64,000 bases of DNA from Cristatella mucedo. Its lineage: Eukaryota; Bryozoa; Phylactolaemata; Cristatellidae. Shown piece by piece: positions 56,601-64,000 of the stretch. Each line of letters starts with the position of its first letter. Within the stretch, counting starts at the first letter, position 1. The stretch spans positions 371,501 to 435,500 of the forward strand of contig WPIO01000039.1 in assembly GCA_009760855.2 (NCBI GenBank). The letters run 5' to 3'. Position numbers and translations under genes: made by a program. The notes below the pieces were generated by a model that made no database searches, was not told the origin of the DNA, and saw only the letters and a list, made by a program, of their open reading frames with translations.

Positions 56601-57131
56601 CAATCCGCTCAGCGTTGTACAGAAGTGGTTATAGAGTTACGACACAGCCAGGTTAGTCGCAGCGCCGCCAGGCGACGACGAGCGCCCGACGTCGCCGCTG
56701 ACAGCCGCACCTTCGGCGAGTCGCAGCTTTCGACGACGAGCGCGAGAGGTAACAGCGGTGCAGGCACGGCCAGCACTCTACTCCTACCTGAGCACATCGC
56801 TTAGCGCCTCCTGCGTCTTTTGGGTCCTGAGAAAGTCCTCGGCTACTCCTCTCGCCAAACTTGCAGCGGAGGCGATTATCTCGAGCGCCTTTTCATTCGA
56901 GACTCCGAATTGTTTGCACATACCGGCCACTGAGGATTGGTAAGTGTTCGTCTCAATTATATTAGCGCCAGCCTGTAGAAAGTGCAAGTGAACATTCCCG
57001 ACGACATCCGGATGTGTGTAAACCATTCCTGAACCCCACAAAGGGTCGCCTCGAATAAAAGCTGGATGTCTGGTGAGTTCTACGCCCATACCACCGTCAA
57101 GCACCAAAACAGTATCAGATGGGAAGACCAT
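48497..57131 (-). CDS. Homocysteine S-methyltransferase
   Basis: Three minus-strand exons join in frame: 57131-56788, 51565-51286 and 48862-48497, giving 329 residues, a usual length for single-domain methyltransferases of the MmuM/BHMT class. They make methionine from homocysteine with a methyl donor such as S-methylmethionine or betaine. Visible motifs: LDGGMGVEL (residues 11-19), AGANIIETNTY (54-64), AGAVGPYGA (127-135), FETIP (177-181), VGVNC (235-239) and VGGCCG (297-302). C239, C300 and C301 are the expected zinc ligands. Donors are CAG-GTAGGA and AAG-GTGGGT; acceptors are TTGTGCAG (51566) and CATTGCAG (48863). Junction phases are 2 and 0. GPYGA and the absence of BHMT-specific features suggest the MmuM-like branch. 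No disruption is seen, so it should be functional. Retroelements occupy both introns (5.2 and 2.4 kb). Confidence 0.9.
48871..49535 (-). mobile_element. LINE family B, intronic, against a splice acceptor
   Basis: Minus-strand C-terminal region (APSYLAELLHQFQPV, GPRLWNSLPQFLRN) and 3' UTR with the cagcctaagctgctttcgg string; the tail gacggagatacatcgcattg runs directly into the acceptor of methyltransferase exon 3. 5' truncated near 49535. Confidence 0.75.
49555..50340 (+). mobile_element. LINE family A copy, split by a SINE
   Basis: Plus-strand A sequence (gatatcacagccaagctagtc ... ttctgtaactcacta) stops at 49671 and resumes at about 49860 (ctcactacttgcaggtctacc), continuing to the AWNSFP region and 3' UTR. 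An AT tract follows. Decayed. Confidence 0.7.
49672..49862 (-). mobile_element. tRNA-derived SINE with target-site duplication
   Basis: Minus-strand SINE with A box (actaggtaaggtggtt region), B box GGTTCGAATCC, body, and a TTA repeat tail (AAT on plus, 49669-49683). The host LINE sequence ctcacta is found on both sides. Its tail repeat is the same as that of LINE A. Confidence 0.85.
50357..50462. repeat. AT and ATTT microsatellite
   Basis: AT repeats to 50400, then TTTATA and TTTA repeats to about 50462. Confidence 0.9.
50463..51285. other. Methyltransferase intron 2, unique part
   Basis: No recognised repeats or exons between the microsatellite and exon 2. Confidence 0.35.
51566..52090. 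other. Methyltransferase intron 1, part next to exon 2
   Basis: The minus-strand frame of exon 2 stays open upstream to about 51870, but these residues do not match the family and the acceptor at 51566 fits exon 1 exactly, so I treat it as intron. Confidence 0.5.
52095..53045 (+). repeat. Dispersed repeat E, copy with LINE insertion
   Basis: Matches 44770-45760 in order on both sides of a 220-bp LINE A 3' end (52350-52572). Ends with aagttctagcatttcaatat. Confidence 0.65.
52350..52572 (+). mobile_element. LINE family A 3' end inserted in repeat E
   Basis: Begins at cgtatgcttatgtgtgttgac, has the stem-loop region (agcgcctagacagagattgag ... gagggtgcttt) and a TTATTATTG tail at 52551-52572. 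The uninterrupted E copy has no such segment between ctgagctgtgaca and cttcagtctcttcctg. Confidence 0.75.
53335..53412 (+). mobile_element. LINE family A 3' end
   Basis: Stem-loop (aagtgcctagaaagagattgag ... gatggtacta) and a TTATTG tail only. Confidence 0.55.
53577..53745 (-). mobile_element. AAT tail and LINE A 3' UTR remnant
   Basis: About 13 AAT repeats (53577-53620), then a decayed 3' UTR with ggtggtaacatctgcaa and cagtgtaagcatgca. The stem-loop appears deleted. A 23-bp duplication (gcaacataaccacctggctaca) follows at 53744-53788. Confidence 0.55.
53850..54408 (+). mobile_element. LINE family A, degraded
   Basis: ctccacagtcaagtctgaaaa, aactacataacattcc, then gctaggcctgtctgtcgtg and catttaagtccctcaat correspond in order to the A C-terminal region. 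No open frame. Confidence 0.55.
54412..54534 (-). mobile_element. tRNA-derived SINE, 5' truncated by LINE B
   Basis: 3' segment, body and B box (complement of ctgggctcgaactcacgacct) are present; it stops at 54534, where the tail of LINE B begins. Confidence 0.65.
54535..54910 (-). mobile_element. LINE family B, 3' end
   Basis: TGATG-type tail at 54535-54546, then the B 3' UTR and C-terminal region up to aatggaacagctcatctggg. Diverges near 54905. Confidence 0.75.
54911..56787. other. Methyltransferase intron 1, unique part
   Basis: Mostly unique. It contains a G10-11 run at about 55757, an isolated AATAATAATAG at 55523 and a GC-rich stretch at 56440-56780 next to exon 1, which could be a promoter-proximal CpG-rich region. 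No exon is supported. Confidence 0.35.
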
Positions 57132-57335
57132 GACGCGAAACGAAAGCTAGCCACGAGGTCACGCCTGATCGTATATCTATGTAGCGTAACTGTCTCGCTC
57201 TCGGCCAATTAGTTTCTTCCAATGGCGTAGGCGCGTTCCGACTTCCTTCCATCTATCATTTCCGTTTCCGCTTGGTTAAGGAGATTCTTGTGTGTGCTTG
57301 CTAGTTCCCTGTAATCCGTGTAATACGCGGGGAAG
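57132..57335. promoter_or_regulatory. Candidate bidirectional promoter
   Basis: About 200 bp separate the methyltransferase ATG (minus) from an ATG on the plus strand at 57336. Two CCAAT strings occur within 20 bp (around 57205-57222), with no clear TATA box. This arrangement is typical of divergent housekeeping promoters. The function is inferred. Confidence 0.4.
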
Positions 57336-57418
57336 ATGGAAATTGCGGTGGATCTTGGTAGTGCAGCTGCTTTGAAAATTGGTTTCGCTAAACGTGCTAA
57401 AAAGATGTGTGTGCTTCC
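57336..57418 (+). CDS. Possible first exon of a divergent gene
   Basis: ATG followed by 27 codons (begins MEIAVDLGSAAALK, rich in A and K) up to a donor GTAAGC at 57419. Without splicing it stops at once at TAA within that donor. A phase-matched exon (starts with one base after ttgttgcag) is at 59808-59928 and would add LGKKTRNFPGLSDESPVD and a stop at 59926-59928. I do not recognise the product. The 349-bp array would lie in the intron. Confidence 0.25.
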
Positions 57419-57489
57419 GTAAGCAGCATTGTGGATGCAGAGCGATATTGCCGGCGGCTCAGTTGGCTATGAACGGCTTTCCTCGTGTG

Positions 57490-59565
57490 GTGTCGCTTAA
57501 GCCGCGTGGAGTTAAGCGACCACCGTCGTCGTTTCGCTGACGCCTGCAACTAAATGATTCAAGTCGCCCAGGCAATGACTCCGGTTGCTGCTTTGGTACG
57601 TTCAACTAGTTGGCTGCTTTCGCACTTGCTGCTGCGATGATGAGAACTCCTGTCCAGTTCTGCTACTGATTTTGCCTTGACGACACAATGACATCCGAGT
57701 GGCCACTTGTGTCGCTAGCAATTGCGCAGTTGTGCACCCTGGACTCACGGTGTGCTTTGCTTGCAGGTTAATTATGCCCGAGGCTTCGTAAATTTGAGGC
57801 TTTTGATCGACAGATTTCTGTGGCTTTCCGCCGGGTTGGGCCTCAAGCCGCGTCGAGTTGAGCGGCCACCCTCGTCGTTTCGCTGATGCCTGTGACCAAC
57901 GAACAAATCAAGTAGCCTGCTCAGTGACCGGCTTCCATTTTGGTACCTATAACTAGTTAGCTGCTTTTTTGCACTTACTGCTGCGATGATGAGAACTCCT
58001 GTCCAGTTCTGCTACTGATTTTGCCTTGACGACACAATGACATCCGAGTGGCCACTTGTGTCGCTAGCAATTGCGCAGTTGTGCACCCTGGACTCACGGT
58101 GTGCTTTGCTTGCAGGTTAATTATGCCCGAGGCTTCGTAAATTTGAGGCTTTTGATCGACAGATTTCTGTGGCTTTCCGCCGGGTTGGGCCTCAAGCCGC
58201 GTCGAGTTGAGCGGCCACCCTCGTCGTTTCGCTGATGCCTGTGACCAACGAACAAATCAAGTAGCCTGCTCAGTGACCGGCTTCCATTTTGGTACCTATA
58301 ACTAGTTAGCTGCTTTTTTGCACTTACTGCTGCGATGATGAGAACTCCTGTCCAGTTCTGCTACTGATTTTGCCTTGACGACACAATGACATCTGAGTGG
58401 CCGCTTGTGTCGCTAGCAATTGCGCAGTTGTGCACCCTGGACTTACGGTGTGCTTTGCTTGCAGGTTAATTATGCCCGAGGCTTCGTAAATTTGAGGCTT
58501 TTGATCGACAGATTTCTGTGGCTTTCCGCCGGGTTGGGCCTCAAGCCGCGTCGAGTTGAGCGGCCACCCTCGTCGTTTCGCTGATGCCTGTGACCAACGA
58601 ACAAATCAAGTAGCCTGCTCAGTGACCGGCTTCCATTTTGGTACCTATAACTAGTTAGCTGCTTTTTTGCACTTACTGCTGCGATGATGAGAACTCCTGT
58701 CCAGTTCTGCTACTGATTTTGCCTTGACGACACAATGACATCCGAGTGGCCACTTGTGTCGCTAGCAATTGCGCAGTTGTGCACCCAGAACTTACGGTGT
58801 GCTTTGCTTGCAGGTTAATTATGCCCGAGGCTTCGTAAATTTGAGGCTTTTGATCGACAGATTTCTGTGGCTTTCCGCCGGGTTGGGCCTCAAGCCGCGT
58901 CGAGTTGAGCGGCCACCCTCGTCGTTTCGCTGGTGCCTGTGACCAATGAACAAATCAAGTAGCCTGCTCAGTGACCGCCTGCCATTTTGGTACATATAAC
59001 TAGTTAGCTGCTTTTTCGAACTTGGTGCTGCGATGATGAGAACTCCTGTCCAGTTCTGCTACTGATTTTGCCTTGACGACACAATGACATCTGAGTGGCC
59101 GCTTGTGTCGCTAGCAATTGCGCAGTTGTGCACCCTGGACTTACGGTGTGCTTTGCTTGCAGGTTAATTATGCCCGAGGCTTCGTAAATTTGAGGCTTTT
59201 GATCGACAGATTTCTGTGGCTTTCTGCCGGGTTGGGCCTCAAGCCGCGTCGAGTTGAGCGGCCACCCTCGTCGTTTCGCTGATGCCTGTGACCAACGAAC
59301 AAATCAAGTAGCCTGCTCAGTGACCGGCTTCCATTTTGGTACCTATAATTAGTTAGCTGCTTTTTTGCACTTGCTGCTGCGATGATGATAACTCCTGTCC
59401 AGTTCTGCTACTGATTTTGCCTTGACGACACAATGACATCTGAGTGGCCGCTTGTGTCGCTAGCAATTGCACCGTTGTGCACCCAGGACTTACGGTGTGC
59501 TTTGCTTGCAGGTTGATGGCCGAGTCTTCGAATATTGGAGGCTTTTGATCGACACATTTATTCGA
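57490..59565. repeat. 349-bp tandem repeat, about six copies
   Basis: The marker tgagaactcc occurs at 57641, 57990, 58339, 58688 and 59037, with tgataactcc at 59386, an exact 349-bp period. The inner units are almost identical; the first and last are diverged at the outer edges. Each unit includes a pyrimidine-rich tgctttgcttgcag, which looks like a splice acceptor, but has no long open frame. Substitutions (ccgagtggccac versus ctgagtggccgc) are shared between non-adjacent units, pointing to exchange within the array. Confidence 0.95.
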
Positions 59566-60499
59566 CCTTATAAGTCCTCGCTTGCCTGATCGATATGACC
59601 CCAGTGAGATAGAGGGCTAGAAAACAAAATAGGTGAGAAAAATACTTCGCACGTGTTGCTAAAACGTATAAGACCACTGTCGAGAACTACATTCCAGTTC
59701 TGCTTCTGATGTCGTTTAAGAGCTATCTCACTGAGCTACAGTCCCTAGCAGATGTCGACGTTTACCGTGGGAATTGGTTCTATTTGTAAGCTGCTGGTTT
59801 GTTGCAGGTTGGGGAAAAAGACAAGAAACTTCCCGGGCCTGTCTGACGAAAGCCCAGTGGATAAGCTGCATTGGGTGATAAGAATACCCATTGCCTCAAT
59901 TAATTGTGATTTGTGCTTGCTTCGATGATGTTTATTAAATGTTGGTACTTACTGCCTTGAAGCTGTTTGATCCTTGGTTAAACCCCATAGAATGACTGAA
60001 GAGATGTCGGCAGGCAGAAGTGGCTGAGCAGGTGTTATCCAGTAGCCATCCTGTTAAGCACATTCGCATGTGCTGCAGAAGAGGAAATGGAGAAGCCTGA
60101 CATAAGCTGCTTCCTAGAGCAGGACATACAGCACCTCCTGTAATTCAGCCGATCCAGCAGAAATACAAGTATTTATTGTAACAACATATTTTGTGCTTAA
60201 ATCCCACCTCCCAAGCTATGTGACTATCCTGTCGTTGACCTTAACAAACTGGCTTAAGAAATCATGGTGCTAGGTAGCTATGCCGAATTCGTACATGCTT
60301 GGCAGTAGTCTCAAAATAGGAATAAATCAGGTTGGGTTTATTCTGAAGTGTATAATCAGGCGCTGAATATCAAATTTTAGATCACATCTTGAAGTTGCTT
60401 CCTTTCAATTTGACAGCTCATTGGCCTCCATAGCTTTTTCTACATACTTTGACTAGAGCTCTAAACTACTAGCTTGAAAACAAAGTACTAAAGCCGATT
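59566..60499. other. Flank of the 349-bp array
   Basis: Holds the possible exon 59808-59928. Nothing else recognised. Confidence 0.3.
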
Positions 60500-60960
60500 G
60501 TTTAAAAAGGCTACCCCATTCAGACCGCTGGGTCTTAATAGTGTGATGGCGATGCTATCAGGCTAGGCATTATTCGATTTGCCCTTTTAACTCGTTAGCT
60601 GTTCCTCAAACCAATCTTAATCCTTGCCGTGAGACCGAGCCTTTAGCTCGTATGCTCCCAATGCCAGGATCTAACTCCCGACTGTCGTCACGAGGTCATA
60701 GGAACCACCTAGTTCCTTATTGAATTTGCTGGTTTATTGTGGATTGCCTTTTGTGTGATAATACTCACTAGCATTAACAGAGTATTTAAGTAACTAAGAA
60801 GAGATCCTATTCTCAATGGGTACTATACAAATGAGATAGATTTTAAGTCGCTTAGGCTGTGATTGCACCATACTCAACTCTCCTGCTTAACACCAACATA
60901 GTCATTATGGCTTTGTGGATACAAAATTGGACGAACAGACTCAAAGACGGAGATACAAAA
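60500..60960 (+). mobile_element. Remnants of LINE A and LINE B
   Basis: 60590-60700 resembles the A C-terminal region (gagcctttagctcgtatgctccc), and 60845-60960 resembles the B 3' end (agtcgcttaggctgtgattg ... aactctcctgcttaacacc). Both old. Confidence 0.45.
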
Positions 60961-61034
60961 TTGCATTACCATTATTGGTGGAATGGGTAACATCACATGC
61001 GATTATTATTTACATTATCGAGCTATGAAGTTTC

Positions 61035-61150
61035 CAAATAACGTCATGGGTCTCCTGGCCTGCAGTCGGCAATAAAGTATTACTTACAGCAGCCAACGAC
61101 CTGCGTCATGAAGTGCAAGCACCTTACAGACTAAGCACTATTGTGCATAT
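61035..61150 (-). mobile_element. tRNA-derived SINE, degraded
   Basis: Complement of ggcaataaagtattactta ... acgacctgcgtcatgaagtgcaagcacctta fits the SINE B-box-to-A-box region. Confidence 0.4.
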
Positions 61151-61639
61151 GTCCTTTATTTGCACATGCATTAATTGCCGTCTAAGAATAGCTGTCCTCT
61201 TTATGACACCCTGCCACGACTATTATTGTTCATGTGCTATCTATTGCTCATTATTTCTGGTGCCAAAATAGTGAATCTTAGACGGTGATCGGACGTGCAC
61301 TGTCCTTAGTTTACTACTGCCACGAGCCGTTTACTCACCACGGCGTCGTGTGAAACGTCGTTTAAGGTCATGAAATAGGCAATAATTTATGTCAGCTTCC
61401 AGGTTCCAGCGTTATACAGCAGATATGCAAATCTTAACTCAAATGACTCAATTAAGGCTTAATAAGAGTTACAATGTGTAGATGGTACGAAATTGAAGTC
61501 GCGTTTGTCTCACCTACGGTACGAATGGCAGACGAGATCGCTCATCGTCTGCCTAGTATGGCTTTGAAGTTATTTGTCGCATTAACGTGGCATACGAAAA
61601 AAGGCCCAACCAACCTTGCAAATACACGCAGTTCTTGTG

Positions 61640-61855
61640 CAACGCCAACTACTCTCCTACTGCCGACTATGTCAAATCCTTTTCAGTGGTCCTGAGCTGC
61701 TACTTCCATGCTACTCACTACCTCAACTGCTCTCTGCGACTCTGTTATGCTTCCCACTACCTCTTTGTTACGTGAGACGAAGTCTGTTGGCTACCGAAAG
61801 CCGCTTGGGCTGTGAGTGTGCTATACAAAACTCTCCTGGTCTTTATGACTGAAGT
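61640..61855 (+). mobile_element. LINE family B, 3' end
   Basis: tactgccgactatgtcaaatcc, the string ctcactacctcaactgctctc, and ccgcttgggctgtgagtgtg follow the B 3' region, ending after aactctcctgg. Confidence 0.65.
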
Positions 61856-61872
61856 TACAAAAGGAAATATAT

Positions 61873-62345
61873 TGTAATAGTAATATATTTGTATAGCGCC
61901 CTCGGAGAACTTACTCTTCCTAGGCACTTTACATATGCTGTAAAGGATGCACGATCAAATGGTTAGTGGTAACATGCACAATGTCAGTGCATGAGCACAC
62001 AAAAGAACCAAATACGAGGACCCACCGAATGTTAAGAAAAACACGTTTTTAAATTCTTTTTAAATGTCGTGACGTCAGTCGAGAGTGAGTCCTAGGCTTC
62101 GGGAGCATAAAGGCACTATCTCCATAAAGGATCTGAGGCTAGTTCGAGTGGTACAGCTAAGCGATTTGATTCAAAAAAAGCTGGAGGTAAGAACCTAGCC
62201 TCGTTGGGTCGAATTTCTAATAGGAAGGCCAGAGGCAGAACGAAGTGAGTGACAGAACCTTTAAGTCGATTTGCTACTCGATTGGGAGCCAGTGCAGGTG
62301 CCTAGCTGCAGAATTATGTACCAACTGTAAGGGTCTGATTGCACA
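61873..62345 (-). mobile_element. LINE family A, degraded
   Basis: ATAGTAATAT tail, stem-loop region gcgccctcggagaactta ... aggcacttta, 3' UTR and C-terminal remnants up to accaactgtaagggtctgat. Confidence 0.6.
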
Positions 62346-63305
62346 GGCAGTGCATAATGCTCTTAGCTATTAATCGGATGTCAACGGCTTTTACTAACCG
62401 TTCACCGAAAATGACGAGGATTTGTATGTTACCTCATTTAATTTCTCTCAAGTTGGACGGTGATTGCATGCTCCTTTTTGTTACAAAAGTACCATCATGT
62501 GTCATCATGTTAGATCCAGAAAGCCACATGAAATCCAATCCGGTCTTAGCCGCGGCTGCAACCTTGATATTCATGGTGAGCCCACTCTAGAATAACCATG
62601 CACTAGACTCATAAACTGCCTTTAGTAGCATGCAGTTAGCAATTACTTAAGAAGGAATCAGGGGACTGCGATTTCCAAAGCTGCATCTTGTGGGGCCATA
62701 TATCGAGAAAGGCTAATTAAAATGTGCGATAATAATAAGGGACTTGAACCCAGCTTTGAGCCCACTCTGCGATAATCTCGGGGTAGTAGTGTCATAAAAG
62801 ACGGTCATTATTCTTTCACTAAGCAAGAAATAGCAATCCTGACGCTCTCTATCCACACTTTTGACGGTGTTCGATAAGCTATCGTTGTGAACCCCTGCAT
62901 TGCCATTTTCTGCACGAGAAATATCTAGGGTTCAAGTGTCGGCTCTCATTAATGACGGCCCTATGTCACTTAGTTAATATTTCGGAAGGACAGCAGCTGG
63001 ACAGTTTTGGTAGTTAATCACCTTTCACCTTTAGTAGATCACCTTTGTTCTGCACTTCGCACACGTGGTCTCTCTCTTATCCGTACAATTTGAGACAGCA
63101 GAAATTTCTGGTCGAGCACTGAGACACTTTCAATGTGACCTATAAGATATCAACTGAAATGATGGTTAGTCGTGAGCAAGGCTGCACGGGATATATTTCT
63201 TCGATGGTGCGAATCTGGCGATCAACAACGGTGTTTTACAATGACTGAACTCGTCGATCCAAATTAGCACGTTGCCGGTAAAGGCTTGTAAGGTCATTCA
63301 GATCG
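62346..63305. other. No recognised feature
   Basis: AT-rich unique sequence without supported genes or repeats. Confidence 0.35.
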
Positions 63306-63319
63306 GTGTATGATGATGC

Positions 63320-63619
63320 ATGGCAGCTCACCAAACAAGAGGCAAGCAATGCCGAAAGAGACAAAGCAATACCGAAAGCTCTGCTACGAGCAGCCTGGTT
63401 GGAACCGCAGACACGTTGGACGCTTGCTTATACTTTTGCCTGGAAGTCCAGGTTCGACCATCAAGACGCAGTCCTTTCCTCGCAGTTAGAAAAGCACTGC
63501 AACAGCTCATGCAGCCTGACCTTGCCACAAGTGATCTTGTGCACGTGTTCGGCAGGTTGGACCAGCTCCATATGGTCTCGCATGCGCACATATACAGTGC
63601 TTTATTAAAGTTAACGTAA
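63320..63619 (+). other. Unassigned open frame, possible exon
   Basis: A 99-residue frame ends with a helical, well-balanced C-terminus (QQLMQPDLATSDLVHVFGRL ... HIYSALLKLT). I do not recognise it. Its N-terminal part overlaps another frame of similar length and is probably not coding. An acceptor-like ctggaagtccag precedes 63450. It could be the end of a gene or chance. Confidence 0.2.
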
Positions 63620-63691
63620 AAGAACGAGTTCCTACAGAGCATCGTCATACACACACACATATATATAGCATTTGTTCCTTGCGAAATGCAT

Positions 63692-63746
63692 GCACATTCA
63701 CTGACACAAAGTCCGGTATTGCTCACTGACACAAAGTCCGGTATTG
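63692..63746. repeat. 25-bp tandem duplication
   Basis: Two copies of ctcactgacacaaagtccgg plus tattg-type end; the first begins within cattcactgacac. Confidence 0.7.
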
Positions 63747-64000
63747 CGAGCCAATGCTGAGCAAACAACCAAAGCCCCGAGGCAAAATCTGTAGCAGATC
63801 TCACTTGTTGGCCTCACAGAACCGCCCTGTAAAGAATGCTCACTGCTATGAGGCAGCACATGATTCGCTACATTTTTTGCTGGCCAGCGACACCGTTGGC
63901 ATCGAACACGTTTCGATGTGAGCTGAGCTCAGGAAAAGCGCCCATTCCAGATCGGCCAAAGAATAAGTTACGACGATGCTGCACCGACTCACTCGTTGAG

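Noticed and set aside
57490-59565. CRISPR-like or coding repeat
   Set aside because: Units are 349 bp and contiguous without spacers, and every frame is closed; the context is eukaryotic.

Overview
The window reads as nuclear DNA of an invertebrate animal. Coding exons are short, GC-rich and bounded by GT-AG splice sites. Introns are long (up to about 18 kb) and packed with non-LTR retrotransposons of the L2/CR1 group, tRNA-derived SINEs and microsatellites. RING/B-box, MIF4G and homocysteine S-methyltransferase genes do not fix the phylum, so I do not name one. I see no bacterial operons, CRISPR arrays or rRNA.

Unit 1 (112-25738, +): a first exon encoding a RING finger and a B-box-like zinc region (112-625) is followed 18-21 kb downstream by exons of a MIF4G domain (21043-25738), with a possible linker exon at 19148-19257. 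Unit 2 (29056-41101, +) repeats the order: a large RING/B-box/helical exon (29056-30071), then linker and proline-rich exons (34127-34235, 36865-37216, 38679-38758) and a MIF4G domain in four exons ending at a stop at 41099-41101. Splice phases agree at every proposed junction in both units, and the two MIF4G domains share intron positions. The most interesting reading is a tandem pair of genes each encoding a RING/B-box module joined to an eIF4G-type MIF4G module. The alternative is a duplicated pair of separate neighbours. Transcript data would decide.

At the right (48497-57131, -) is a complete three-exon homocysteine S-methyltransferase of 329 residues. Its introns are filled with retroelements, one of which lies directly against a splice acceptor. 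Its start faces a possible divergent transcript starting at 57336 across about 200 bp containing CCAAT boxes, and a 349-bp tandem array of about six copies (57490-59565) lies just inside that transcript.

The rest is mainly retroelements: LINE family A (conserved 3' stem-loop and a TTA-repeat tail), LINE family B (pentanucleotide ATTAC-type tail), a diverged A-like family C, and a tRNA-like SINE with A and B boxes. Several are nested and can be ordered in time. A broken copy of a widespread invertebrate multicopy protein family lies at 46590-47345. Two other repeats are present twice each (about 260 bp and about 900 bp). The last 4 kb hold mostly old repeat fragments and one unassigned possible exon.
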